Below, one piece after another: positions 39,302-47,691 of a stretch of DNA of 62,789 bases. The stretch is from Opitutia bacterium Tous-C8FEB (GTDB lineage: Bacteria > Verrucomicrobiota > Verrucomicrobiia > Opitutales > Opitutaceae), in assembly GCA_002304435.1 (NCBI GenBank), contig NEUZ01000003.1, forward strand, positions 1 through 62,789, read 5' to 3'. The first letter of the stretch is position 1. The number at the start of each line of letters is the position of its first letter. A model generated the notes under the pieces. It saw only the letters and a program-made list of their open reading frames with translations. It ran no database searches and was not told the DNA's origin. The position numbers were made by a program, and so were the translations under genes.

Positions 39302-40395
39302 GCCGCGAGCGGCCACCGCTGCGCGCGCAACCGAGCGTAAAAGGCCTGCAGCGGCGGCAGGAACTCGAACACGTGGAAGACCAGCGAAGCGTGCTGCACT
39401 GGAGGCTGGCCGGGCGCGGCCCGAACCTCCCGCACGTTGCCGTCCGGAAAATAAGCGCGGTGCGCGTGGCGGAACGCGAACAGCGAGGGCGCCGCCGCGT
39501 CGAGCATCCCCTCCTCCCGCTCCGCGAACAGCACGAGGGCCGGGGCCGTGCTGAGCGGGAGCAGACCTGGCGTGAAATAGCCGGTCGGGGAACACATCTC
39601 CCTCATCGCCTGCACCCGAGCACAAGCGCCCTCGTCAGTGATGCCCCGAATCGTGCCTAAGACGCCCTCGTGCAGGCGATGCAGCTCGCGCGCGGTCATC
39701 AGCCGGCGGAGCGCGAGCTTGTTCTGGGCCCCCGCCTCGAACATCCGCGCGAACAGCACCCGCGCGCGCTCAACCGCCGCGGCGCCAGGGCTAGCCGCCT
39801 CCTGCAGGAACGGCTTCAGGGCCCGGCCGATCAGGGTTCCCGGCTTTCCGGTACCGGGAGGCACCACGTCCTCCACGCAGGCGACGGGACTCACCAGCAC
39901 CACGCCGCCCAACGGGAGCGTGACGCCTCGCGCCCGCGCCCGTCGCAACCATTCCAGCGCCAGACCCGCGCCGAAACTCACCGCGAACACGACGGGGCGC
40001 TGCCCGCGCCGCTTTAGGTCCTCGAGCAGGTCATCCAGTTGCGCGAGGAGCAGCGGGAGCGAGAACCCGTCGGCCGGATAGTGGATGGAATAGACGTCCC
40101 CGGAAGAGAGTAGGAAGCGCCGGAGCAGGAAGATCTGCTCCCCCGCGTCGGGGACGAAGCCGCCGAGCACGATGGTGGGGACGCTACCCCGACCCGCTTC
40201 CCGCCGGATCTCGGCCCGGGGCGCGGTGCCGCCACAAGACGCCGCGGACGGTTCCACCGCCGGCCGGAAGGGCAGCGCGCCCGCCCGCACCCGCCGGTCC
40301 TCCACGGTCCGCACTAGAGTGTGCAGCGAGCGCAGGGGGGCGGCGTGCAGCAGCGAATACCAAGTCTGGGGCGGGGCGAAGCGCGGCAGAGGCAT
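39298..40395 (-). CDS. Alpha/beta hydrolase
   Basis: 365 residues with an alpha/beta-hydrolase fold. GGFVPDAGEQIFLLRRFLLSSGDVYSIHYPA gives the first strands and oxyanion region, and the nucleophile elbow is FAVSFGAGLALEW (GxSxG-like, S-F-G). A late Asp is in the region LVLFAEREEGMLD, and a His follows in QPPVQHASLVFHVFEF. There is no signal peptide. Start 40395 was chosen over 40431 because MPLPRFAPPQTW opens the conserved part. It is translationally coupled to the GH3 gene and is the first gene after the box at 40458-40484. It could be an esterase or lipase acting on the same acyl pool. Confidence 0.82.
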   Translation of the reverse strand: MPLPRFAPPQTWYSLLHAAPLRSLHTLVRTVEDRRVRAGALPFRPAVEPSAASCGGTAPRAEIRREAGRGSVPTIVLGGFVPDAGEQIFLLRRFLLSSGDVYSIHYPADGFSLPLLLAQLDDLLEDLKRRGQRPVVFAVSFGAGLALEWLRRARARGVTLPLGGVVLVSPVACVEDVVPPGTGKPGTLIGRALKPFLQEAASPGAAAVERARVLFARMFEAGAQNKLALRRLMTARELHRLHEGVLGTIRGITDEGACARVQAMREMCSPTGYFTPGLLPLSTAPALVLFAEREEGMLDAAAPSLFAFRHAHRAYFPDGNVREVRAAPGQPPVQHASLVFHVFEFLPPLQAFYARLRAQRWPLAA

Positions 40396-40457
40396 TGCCG
40401 CCACGGACGGGCAACCCAGACGCCCCCTCAACCCGAAACCGGCCCGGCCATCCGGAA

Positions 40458-40484
40458 GTCACCGTTTCGCCACCGTTCCGTCAC
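40458..40484. promoter_or_regulatory. Triple Pho-box-like repeat of the hydrolase-GH3 operon
   Basis: GTCAC at 40458, GCCAC at 40469 and GTCAC at 40480 (plus strand) are spaced exactly 11 bp, with flanks also repeating (CCGTTTC / CCGTTCC). It lies 63-89 bp upstream of the hydrolase start, in the 105-bp gap after the phytase gene. One of the clearest boxes in the window. Confidence 0.78.
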
Positions 40485-40500
40485 GCCGGTGGCGAGCGGG

Positions 40501-41586
40501 TTACGGGACTTCCCGGCCCAGTGCCGCCCGCAAGTCATCCCAGGCGTAGTAGTGAAACGTGCGATTGTCGGACATCGCGACAAACAGGCCGCCGGGAAAC
40601 CCCGGTAGCGGCGCTTGGGAGATCTCACAGCCATCGGTCTCACGGGTCGAAAGCCGCACGCTGCCCCATTGGCGATGGTCGTGCAGGCGCCCCGGGGGCC
40701 CCTCGGGCGCAAAGACCCGAAAGGTCCACGCCTGCTGGTTCGAGACAATGATCGCGCCCTCGGTCCCGTCCCCCGACCGGATCGCGATCCCCTCGTGGTC
40801 CCCGGCAAAGCCCGTCGCTCCGAGCAGCGCTAGCTCTGCGTTCCCCTCCGGCGCATCCGGATCCGCGGCGTACTTGCGCACCCCGACGCCCTCGTCGCTG
40901 TAGTAGACCCAACCCCGCTCGGTATCGACCGCGATGGCCTCAATCTCCTTGCGCCCGCTGTAGGCGCCGAACGCCCGTACTCGGGTGGCGCGCACCCGAC
41001 CCGGCGCCGCCTCCTCCAGGCGATACTGCAGGAGGTAGCCGTCGGCCGGGCCGTCCTTGCCGCCGACGAAGACGAACGTCGTGCCGTCGCGCGCTCGGCG
41101 GTACCCGGCCACGCCCATCGGGGACCGCGACGGATCTCCCTCCATCACGGGTAACCCGCCGCCGTCGAGTGGCGCGAGGTCCGGCAGGCGGAAGACCCTC
41201 AGCCGGCCGGCCTCGCGCTCCGTGACCAAGGCCACGTCGACCGCGCCTCCGCCCAGGCGGACGCCCCGAAGGACATCGACATTGTTGGGCCGCGCGAGCG
41301 GGGCCACGCGGGCCACGATCCGGCCGGCGAGGTCGAAGGCGTAAAGCCCGCCGGCCGAATCTTTGTCGGTGCCGAGCACCAGACTGCGCGCGGGATCCTC
41401 CGGGTTGATCCAGATGGCCGGATCGTCAGCGTCGTGCGGCACGGGCGCCGAGACCACCCTCGGGGCCAGCGGCAGGTTGGTGGCCAGCGGGTCGGGCGCA
41501 GGCGAGCGGGTGCAACCCACGGCCAATGCGAGCACGAGCAGTCCCGGGAGGATGCGGAGAGGGAGGGTCACGCCCCACGCATTCAC
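40501..41586 (-). CDS. Beta-propeller phytase, lipoprotein
   Basis: 361 residues from GTG at 41586 (356 from GTG at 41571). The lipoprotein signal ends in LAVGC. The mature protein is a beta-propeller phytase: DADDPAIWINPEDPARSLVLGTDK (Ca and substrate binding), RPNNVDVLRGV, MGVAGYRR, EIEAIAVDTERGWVYYSDEGVGVRKY, GDHEGIAI. Such enzymes release phosphate from phytate at neutral pH with calcium. The longer reading to 41913 adds an Arg/Ala-rich antisense stretch and is rejected. An 11-bp-phased box lies 31 bp upstream of the start. The protein probably faces the periplasm or outer surface. Confidence 0.9.
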   Translation of the reverse strand: MNAWGVTLPLRILPGLLVLALAVGCTRSPAPDPLATNLPLAPRVVSAPVPHDADDPAIWINPEDPARSLVLGTDKDSAGGLYAFDLAGRIVARVAPLARPNNVDVLRGVRLGGGAVDVALVTEREAGRLRVFRLPDLAPLDGGGLPVMEGDPSRSPMGVAGYRRARDGTTFVFVGGKDGPADGYLLQYRLEEAAPGRVRATRVRAFGAYSGRKEIEAIAVDTERGWVYYSDEGVGVRKYAADPDAPEGNAELALLGATGFAGDHEGIAIRSGDGTEGAIIVSNQQAWTFRVFAPEGPPGRLHDHRQWGSVRLSTRETDGCEISQAPLPGFPGGLFVAMSDNRTFHYYAWDDLRAALGREVP

Positions 41587-41616
41587 GGTTTCCGACGCCG
41601 CGCAAGCGCCGGGGCC

Positions 41617-41632
41617 GTCACGTAATCTTAAC
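41617..41632. promoter_or_regulatory. Pho-box-like repeat upstream of the phytase gene
   Basis: Plus strand GTCAC at 41617 and TTAAC at 41628, 11 bp apart. It sits between the divergent phytase gene (minus) and a small plus-strand ORF at 41687, close enough to serve either. Confidence 0.6.
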
Positions 41633-41686
41633 GTGTGCCCGCACCCCGATTCTTGCCGTGACCGGACGCGCCGGCAGGGTCGCCGC

Positions 41687-41974
41687 GTGCCCTCCCGTCT
41701 CCCCTCGCCTCTTCCCGGCGCCTTGCGGGCCGAGGCCCGGACCCTATTCACCCTCGCGGAAGCCGCCGCCGAGAACGGCCTCTTCGCCACCACCCGGCTG
41801 GCGGCACGCTGGCGGGCTCTCGCCCGGCGCTGCGCGGACCGGGCCCCGCTCGAGGAGGCCGCACCCGAACTCCACGCGTTGCTGGAAACCGCGCTGGCCC
41901 GGCGCGGGGTCAATTCCGGTTGGATCGGCGAACGGTGGCACGCGCTCGAGGCCCGTCTTCGCGCCCGGCCCTAG
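41687..41974 (+). CDS. Small hypothetical protein
   Basis: 95 residues from GTG at 41687; no family recognised. It is Ala/Leu/Arg-rich and predicted helical (AEARTLFTLAEAAAENGLFATTRLAARWRALARR), ending in SGWIGERWHALEARL, with no signal or membrane segment. It begins 55 bp downstream of the box shared with the phytase gene. Codon composition is consistent with coding, but length is short and the opposite strand is also open, so it could be spurious. Confidence 0.45.
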   Translation: MPSRLPSPLPGALRAEARTLFTLAEAAAENGLFATTRLAARWRALARRCADRAPLEEAAPELHALLETALARRGVNSGWIGERWHALEARLRARP

Positions 41975-41978
41975 GCGG

Positions 41979-41999
41979 GCGACCACCGCGTGCGGTCGC
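41979..41999. other. Hairpin between convergent genes
   Basis: GCGACC at 41979-41984 pairs with GGTCGC at 41994-41999, 4 bp after the small plus-strand ORF and 17 bp after the aminotransferase stop. There is no T-run, so it is only a possible terminator. Confidence 0.35.
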
Positions 42000-42015
42000 A
42001 GGGCCCGCGCGGAGG

Positions 42016-43248
42016 TCAATCGTGCAGGCAACGGCGCAGGGCCGCCACAAAACGATCCAGGTCCGCGACGGAATTGTGAAGGTTGGGTGTCACCCTTAGC
42101 CCGGAGAATTCGGGGTGCACGATCGCCCGGACCAAAATGCCTTCTCCGCGGCGCAGTTCCTCGGCGACCGGCCGCGGGTCGCGCCCGGGCAGCGACAGGG
42201 TGGCGATCGCTCCTGCGCCGTTGTCTTCAACGCGCGTCAACCGCCGAACGCGGGGGTCGTCGGCGACCGCGGCGAGCCAATGGTCGCGGAGGAAGCGGAG
42301 TCGGGCCAGCTTGGCGGATGGCCCCACCCGCCGCCACCAATCCAAGGCCGGCAGGATCCCAAGGAAGGGCGCGGCCGCGATCGTTCCGAGGCTCTCGAAC
42401 TTGCGAATGTCGTCGCGCCTACGGGCCGCGCTGGGAAACAAGGGCCAGACACCCGCCACCCGATCCCGGCGCAGCCGGAGGAAGCCGGTCCCGAACGGGG
42501 CGCCCAGCCACTTGTGCAGCGAAGTCCCGTAGGCATCTGCGCCGAGATCGGCCGGCGAAGAATCCAAGTGGGCGAAACCGTGAGCACCATCGACGACCAC
42601 GGCGACCCCGCGGGCTTGCAAGGCCGCCGTGAGCGCCGCGACCGGAAGCACTTGGCCGGTGAGATTTACCACCTCGCAAACCAAGGCCAGGCGGGTCTGC
42701 GGGCGCACGGCCCCCAGCCAGCGGGCCACCACTTCCCCATCCGGAGGCAAGGGTACCGGAAGCCGGATCCGGTCGATCCCGATGCCGTCCCGTTCGACCC
42801 GCTGATCGAGCCCCTCCTGTAAGCGCCAGTAATCCTGCGTGGAGGTCAGCACCCGTTCGCCGCGGGCCAGCGGCCAACCTAGCAGCACGTTCTGGAGCGC
42901 CTCCGTCGTGTTGCGCACCAACGCCACCTCCTCAGCCGGGAAACCGGCGGCGGCGGCCAAAGCGGACCGCACCTCCTCCAGCCGCGGTAACTGCTCGCGG
43001 AGTAGGTGCACCGGCGGCAGGCGACGGGCGGCGTCCCAGGTCCGGAGAAAGGCCTCGTCCACCGCGCGCGTCGGGGCCTGCACGCCGCCGCTCTCGAGGT
43101 TCAACTGCCCCGGGGTAGGATCCCACGCGGCCGACACATCGGCCCAGGCCGCCTCGTCGTCCGGGCGCCGCCCCACGCCCCGGACGACCGGGGAGAGGGC
43201 GAGCCCGCCCAGTCCGCCGGCCAGAAATGCGCGCCGGGGCAGAGGCAC
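42016..43248 (-). CDS. Tat-exported class V aminotransferase-fold PLP enzyme
   Basis: 410 residues. The N-terminus PRRAFLAGGLGGLALSP is a twin-arginine signal (RRAFL followed by a hydrophobic stretch), so it should be exported folded with its cofactor. The fold-type I PLP domain is clear: LVRNTTEALQNVLLGW, VVVDGAHGFAHLD (Asp/His near PLP) and the Schiff-base Lys in GTSLHKWLGAPFGTGFL. It resembles the isopenicillin-N epimerase/cysteine-desulfurase-like group; the reaction is unknown. It starts 5 bp after TonB receptor 2 and is last in the operon with the phytase-like esterase. Confidence 0.88.
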   Translation of the reverse strand: MPLPRRAFLAGGLGGLALSPVVRGVGRRPDDEAAWADVSAAWDPTPGQLNLESGGVQAPTRAVDEAFLRTWDAARRLPPVHLLREQLPRLEEVRSALAAAAGFPAEEVALVRNTTEALQNVLLGWPLARGERVLTSTQDYWRLQEGLDQRVERDGIGIDRIRLPVPLPPDGEVVARWLGAVRPQTRLALVCEVVNLTGQVLPVAALTAALQARGVAVVVDGAHGFAHLDSSPADLGADAYGTSLHKWLGAPFGTGFLRLRRDRVAGVWPLFPSAARRRDDIRKFESLGTIAAAPFLGILPALDWWRRVGPSAKLARLRFLRDHWLAAVADDPRVRRLTRVEDNGAGAIATLSLPGRDPRPVAEELRRGEGILVRAIVHPEFSGLRVTPNLHNSVADLDRFVAALRRCLHD

Positions 43249-43253
43249 CAGCT

Positions 43254-45677
43254 TCAGAAGCCTTGGTTGAGCCGCACGTACCAGCGCCCGCCGTCCGCGT
43301 CGTAGGGCGAGTTACGGGAATAGAGCAGGCCGTTCGCGGCGTTGAACAACGCCTTGTCCGGGTAACGGTCGAGGACGTTCTCCGCACCGAGGACCACGCT
43401 GGCGCGGCGCGGCAGCTTTAGGGTCACGGAGAGGTCGAGGAGCGTCTGAGCGCCGAACTCCTGCACGATCGTCGAGTTGGACTGGGCATCGATCCACGGG
43501 CCGAAGTGGCGGACCCGAAACTGGCCCGACCAGCGGGCGTGCTCCAGCGCCACAACCAAGTTGCCGCCGCGGCCCGGAATGCGCCGCTCGAGGTTGAGGC
43601 GCCCGTCACGTGAGATGATCCGCGGGTCGAAACGCACGGCCGTGGTCTGGTTGCGGTTGAAAGCAGCCGTGGCCGTCAACCGGAGGGTGGGATCGATCCG
43701 CCACCCGCGGGAAACGGTGACGTCGAGGCCCTCTGTCCGCGTGTCGAAGGCATTGGTGAGGAAGTTCACTAGGTTCAGGTTCGCCGCGTCGGTGACGCCG
43801 GTGGCGACCAGCTGGGCGCGCTGGGCGGCGGTCAGGGTGAAGCCTTGGGAGATGTTCAGGCGGTCGCGAACGTCGATGCGGTAAACGTCCGCGGTGACCG
43901 TCAGGCCGGCGAGCGACCACACCAGCCCCGCGGAACCCTGCCGGGACTTTTCGGGGGTGAGCGGCTTGGCGCCGAGGAACTGAGCTACGGGGTTGGTGAC
44001 CCCAATCTGCCCGGAAGTGAAGAGCGTGGAGGTTCCGGGAAGCAGGCCCTGGCTGGTTCGCGTGTAGTTGGAGAGCCCCGGCGTCGGCGCGTGGAAGCCC
44101 GTGCTCACGGTGCCGCGGACAGCGACGCCGGCCACCGGCTCCACGCGCGCCGCAAGCTTGCCATCGAGAGTGGATCCGAAATCGGCGAAGCGTTCCACGC
44201 GGGCGGCTGCGGCCAGCGAGAGTCCGCGCACCGGCTTCAATTCTAGATCCGCGTAGGCGGCGTGGCTGGACCGCGCGGCGTCGACGACCTGACTCGGGCT
44301 CCAGCCGGGGAACCCGTTGGCGCCGACTGGAAGATCCGCGAGCGGACCAACATCCCAGGAGAAACGATCGCCGGGCCGGATCCGGAACTCCTCGCGGCGG
44401 ACCTCCGCGCCCACCGCAAGAGTGGTCGGAGCGGCGAGCTCCCACGCCCGAGGCTGGTAGACCACATCGACATTGAGGTTCTGCTCGCGCTGGCGCAGCC
44501 CACCGGCGTCGAACTCGCGGGGCGAGAGGGCGCCGAACGAGGCGTTGATGGTGTTGCGCAGGAAGTAGTCGAGACGGTTGCGGCCGACGCCCGCCGCGAC
44601 ATCCCAGCGCCACTCGCCGCCCACGGTGCCCCGCACGCCGGCTACGGCCGACCAGTCAAGATCTCGGGTGCCGAAGTAGGGCGTGAACCCGCCCGGGAAG
44701 GACTCGAGCAGAGAATAAGTGGGCTGGAGGGAGGACGGAGCGTTCTGGAAGGCGGAACGGCGGAACGCGGCGTTGGTGTCCGGATTGCGCCAATTGAAGT
44801 CGTCCAGGCCATCGCTGAAGCCCAGCAGTAGGTGCCCGTAGGCCGTCACCCCAGGCGCGACATCATTGCGGGCGTTCACCGCGAGCCGCTGGGCGCGGCG
44901 GTCGGGCTGGCCCCAACGCTGCACCGGATCCGGCACCAACCGGGCCCGCTCCGGGTGCGCCCGGACGTAGGCGAGCGCGTCCGCGCGCTGCACCGAGCGT
45001 GAGGTGCGCTCCGCGTTCGTCGCCTCGTAGCCGAAGGAGACCACCCCGCCGCGGCCGACGGGAAAACCGTAATGCAAACCGGCCTGCCGGTTGAGCCCGT
45101 CACCCCCGAAGTACTGCGCGACCTGACCGTAGCCCTCGAAGCCTAGGCTGTCCTTGAGCACCAGGTTGATCACCCCGGCAATGGCGTCCGAGCCGTACTG
45201 GGCGGAGGCGCCATCCCGCAGCACCTCGACCCGTTGCAGCAGAAACGAGGGGATCTGCCCCAGATCCGCCGCCTGATAGCCGGAGGGACTGATGAACGCT
45301 GAGCGGTGCCGCCGACGACCGTTCACGAGCACCAGCGTCTGGTCCGGGGACAGGCCCCGCAGCCGCGCGGGGCGCACGAAGGCGAGCCCCTCCCCGATCG
45401 TGAGCCGCTGCACGTTGAACGAGGGCACCGCCTGGGTGAGCGCGTCAGTCAACTCCGAGGACGCGGAGCTCCGGATCACCGCGGCCGGGACCACGTCGAT
45501 CGGCGCCAGCGACTCCGTGGCCGAGCGGCCGATCTGCCGCGTGCCGGTGACCACGACCGAGGCGAGCCGCTCGGGCTCGGCGGGAGGCACCGCCGCGGAA
45601 AGCAGGGGCGCGACGAGGAGCGAGACGAGGAGCCGGGAGGAACGCACGGGAAAGGGAACGGGGAGGGAGCGGGACAT
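43254..45677 (-). CDS. TonB-dependent receptor 2
   Basis: 807-residue outer-membrane receptor. The signal peptide is LLVSLLVAPLLSAAV. The plug has LASVVVTGTRQIGRS, RLRGLSPDQTLVLVNGRRRHRS, RVEVLRDGASAQYGSDAIAGVINLVLK, and the barrel ends in YVRLNQGF. There is no carboxypeptidase-like domain. It starts 10 bp after the phytase-like esterase stop and is followed at once by the Tat-exported PLP enzyme, so it probably imports the product or substrate of those enzymes. The start at 45677 was chosen; the extension to 45764 is not signal-like. Confidence 0.94.
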   Translation of the reverse strand: MSRSLPVPFPVRSSRLLVSLLVAPLLSAAVPPAEPERLASVVVTGTRQIGRSATESLAPIDVVPAAVIRSSASSELTDALTQAVPSFNVQRLTIGEGLAFVRPARLRGLSPDQTLVLVNGRRRHRSAFISPSGYQAADLGQIPSFLLQRVEVLRDGASAQYGSDAIAGVINLVLKDSLGFEGYGQVAQYFGGDGLNRQAGLHYGFPVGRGGVVSFGYEATNAERTSRSVQRADALAYVRAHPERARLVPDPVQRWGQPDRRAQRLAVNARNDVAPGVTAYGHLLLGFSDGLDDFNWRNPDTNAAFRRSAFQNAPSSLQPTYSLLESFPGGFTPYFGTRDLDWSAVAGVRGTVGGEWRWDVAAGVGRNRLDYFLRNTINASFGALSPREFDAGGLRQREQNLNVDVVYQPRAWELAAPTTLAVGAEVRREEFRIRPGDRFSWDVGPLADLPVGANGFPGWSPSQVVDAARSSHAAYADLELKPVRGLSLAAAARVERFADFGSTLDGKLAARVEPVAGVAVRGTVSTGFHAPTPGLSNYTRTSQGLLPGTSTLFTSGQIGVTNPVAQFLGAKPLTPEKSRQGSAGLVWSLAGLTVTADVYRIDVRDRLNISQGFTLTAAQRAQLVATGVTDAANLNLVNFLTNAFDTRTEGLDVTVSRGWRIDPTLRLTATAAFNRNQTTAVRFDPRIISRDGRLNLERRIPGRGGNLVVALEHARWSGQFRVRHFGPWIDAQSNSTIVQEFGAQTLLDLSVTLKLPRRASVVLGAENVLDRYPDKALFNAANGLLYSRNSPYDADGGRWYVRLNQGF

Positions 45678-45687
45678 CTTCGGATGA

Positions 45688-47529
45688 TCAGGGCAGTTCG
45701 TAGACCTCAACGAGCACGAGCCCGCCCGCGCCGGTCGCGGCGGAGGCCGTGACCGTGTAGGCACCGGGATCGAGTTGCGCGATCACCGCCGCGTCGCGGC
45801 TCCCCTCAGTGAGGGGGAAGGCGCCCGCGCGCGTGGCCGCGACCCGCAGGGCCGGGGCATCCGCCTCCGTCCAGTTGTCATTCAGCGCGACGCGCCGGCC
45901 GGCCGCGTCGTGCACCGCAAGCTGCGGGTCGGCGAGCGCTCCGGCCACGCCGTAGGCGGCGAGCGAGGGGCCCACGGCGCGGATCAGCACCGGCCGCGGC
46001 CGCGCGCCGGTAACGACGAAGCCGTGGATGTGGGCGGCTTCGCCCACGCCGGCCGTGCCCCGACTGGAAGAGTTCGCCAGCCGCGTGGGCAGGGAAAGCC
46101 GGTAAACGAGCACCATATTGTCGTTGTCGAAGCGCTCCGCGTAGGCGCCACCATCCTGGAAGCCGGCCGTCGTGATGAAGTCGTTGTCGTTGCCGACAAA
46201 CAGGAACCAGTCGTCCGGAGCGGCCGGATCGAGGGCGGGCACCAGGGCGAGGGCCTCCCATTTCTCGGAAAGCGTGTTCGCGTTGTCGACCGGGCCATTG
46301 TTCAGGCCGAAGCGCGCAAGTTGCCCCGCCTCGTTGAGATCAACGAGGACCGTCGAGCTCGCCGGCACGATCCCCGCCACGAGATTCCCGCCGGGCGCCA
46401 CCGGCGTGCCGGCAGTCTCGTAGGGGGTCCCGACGAGGTTCGTCGCCCCACGCAGGTCGTAGACCAAAATCGAGCGGTAGGCAGAAACGGGGTTAGCCAG
46501 CCCGCGCCCATTACCGTCCCGCGCGAGGACGAGGATCTGGTGATTGTTCAGCGCGAAGATCTCGCTTTGCGCGGCGACCCGGGTCGCGGTGCCGACGAGG
46601 AAGGTGGGCAGGGCCAGCACGTGATGGCCGGTCAGCCGGGGTTCCGCTCCGGTCACGTCATAGGACAACAGCCGGGTGTGGCGGCGGGGACCCGATCCAC
46701 CGGTGCCGCCGTCCTGACGGGTAGCGGACTGGAGGAGCGTGAACAGCGTCTTGCCGTCCGGGGAAAGCGCGAGGCCCTCCAACCCTTGGTTGTTTTGGCG
46801 GCCAGTGACCGGGTCGGCGGGCGAAGGAACCGGCTGACCCGTCCCGGGATTGTTGGAGGCGAAGGAGTCCGCGCCGCCCCGCTTGGGGATCAGCGCCTCC
46901 GGCGGGCGCAGCGCGGAGAGGAGACGACCCTCGGCACTGAAGCGGAAGACGTAGGGGCCATACTCGTCGCTGACCCAGAGCGAACCGTCCGAGTTGACCA
47001 CGATGCCCTCGGCGTCGAGGGAGAGACGGCCGTTGAAGGCCTGGGGCAGCGCGGGGAAACCAGGCCGGCTGCCGGTGCCGGCGCTCACGGGATCGAGGGA
47101 AGTGAAGGGCCGGCCATCGGCCTCGGTGTAGCGGACCGAGTCCACCAGCTCGAGGAGCACCTGGTCCTGGCTGCTGGCGCCGGCCGGGGCGGGGCGGAAG
47201 GTGACCGCGAGACGGTTGAACCGAGGGATGTAGTTCGTGGTGCCCGCGCCGTTGTACCCTCGGTCGGGCTGGCCGAAGAGGATCCCGCGGTAGGATCCGT
47301 CGCGCTCGCGCCGCCACGTGCCCGGCTGGAACGCGAAGGCGGAAAAGGAGCCGAAGGTCTCCCCGAAGCGGTCCCGCTGGGCCGCCGGGATGCGGCCCAC
47401 GCCGACGAGGCCGTGATTGACGAACGTCTGACCGCCGAGGAAGGCGACCCGGGCGGGTTCGGCGGCCGCGGCCAGAGCCAGCGGGACAGTGAGGCTGATC
47501 AGAGACAGGAGCGGGGGAAGGATACGCAT
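45688..47529 (-). CDS. Phytase-like esterase with C-terminal surface module
   Basis: 613 residues. The signal peptide is LLSLISLTVPLALAAAA. The large N-terminal domain is the esterase-like-activity-of-phytase type (GILFGQPDRGYN, DAEGIVVNSDGSLWVSDEYGPYVFRFSAEGRLL, NNQGLEGLALSPDGKTLFTLLQSA, FLFVGNDNDFITTAGFQDGG). The last 125 residues repeat the module found twice at the end of the beta-propeller protein at 12444-14318 (HIHGFVVTGARPRPVLIRAVGPSLAAYGVA, then DAAVIAQLDPGAYTVTAS). It is first in the operon with TonB receptor 2 and the PLP enzyme, with two 11-bp-phased arrays upstream. It probably frees phosphate from organic esters. Confidence 0.87.
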   Translation of the reverse strand: MRILPPLLSLISLTVPLALAAAAEPARVAFLGGQTFVNHGLVGVGRIPAAQRDRFGETFGSFSAFAFQPGTWRRERDGSYRGILFGQPDRGYNGAGTTNYIPRFNRLAVTFRPAPAGASSQDQVLLELVDSVRYTEADGRPFTSLDPVSAGTGSRPGFPALPQAFNGRLSLDAEGIVVNSDGSLWVSDEYGPYVFRFSAEGRLLSALRPPEALIPKRGGADSFASNNPGTGQPVPSPADPVTGRQNNQGLEGLALSPDGKTLFTLLQSATRQDGGTGGSGPRRHTRLLSYDVTGAEPRLTGHHVLALPTFLVGTATRVAAQSEIFALNNHQILVLARDGNGRGLANPVSAYRSILVYDLRGATNLVGTPYETAGTPVAPGGNLVAGIVPASSTVLVDLNEAGQLARFGLNNGPVDNANTLSEKWEALALVPALDPAAPDDWFLFVGNDNDFITTAGFQDGGAYAERFDNDNMVLVYRLSLPTRLANSSSRGTAGVGEAAHIHGFVVTGARPRPVLIRAVGPSLAAYGVAGALADPQLAVHDAAGRRVALNDNWTEADAPALRVAATRAGAFPLTEGSRDAAVIAQLDPGAYTVTASAATGAGGLVLVEVYELP

Positions 47530-47553
47530 CGGAAGCCAGCGTGCCGGGTGCAG

Positions 47554-47580
47554 GTCACAAACCGGCGGCGGTGGAGTTAC
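47554..47580. promoter_or_regulatory. Pho-box-like repeat near the phytase-like esterase
   Basis: GTCAC at 47554 and GTTAC at 47576 on the plus strand are 22 bp (two turns) apart; the middle repeat position is degenerate (GCGGC at 47565). It begins 25 bp upstream of the esterase start. Confidence 0.55.
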
Positions 47581-47606
47581 AATCTCCCCATTTTTCCCCC
47601 GGATAT

Positions 47607-47622
47607 TTCACCGGCTTGTCAC
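47607..47622. promoter_or_regulatory. Pho-box-like repeat between the esterase and TPR genes
   Basis: TTCAC at 47607 and GTCAC at 47618, 11 bp apart; read on the plus strand (TTTCAC-N5-TGTCAC) it is close to the E. coli Pho box. It lies 70 bp upstream of the TPR gene and 78 bp from the divergent esterase. Confidence 0.7.
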
Positions 47623-47691
47623 GCCCGCGGATTGCCCCGACGCGCCGGCCTCCGCTCGCTCGCTACACCGCGCCCTCAAGCGCACTTCCCT

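Noticed and set aside
41587-41913. N-terminal extension of the phytase
   Set aside because: Arg/Ala/Ser-rich, precedes a normal lipoprotein signal, crosses the box at 41617, and overlaps the small plus-strand ORF.
42016-43248. Class V aminotransferase as the missing SufS desulfurase
   Set aside because: It has a twin-arginine export signal and sits in a phosphate operon far from suf; no SufS-type active-site Cys loop was seen.
45775-47691. Long plus-strand open frame in front of the TPR gene
   Set aside because: It is antisense to the well-supported phytase-like esterase, lacks any family motif, and only its last 293 codons from 47692 form a protein with signal peptide and TPR repeats.
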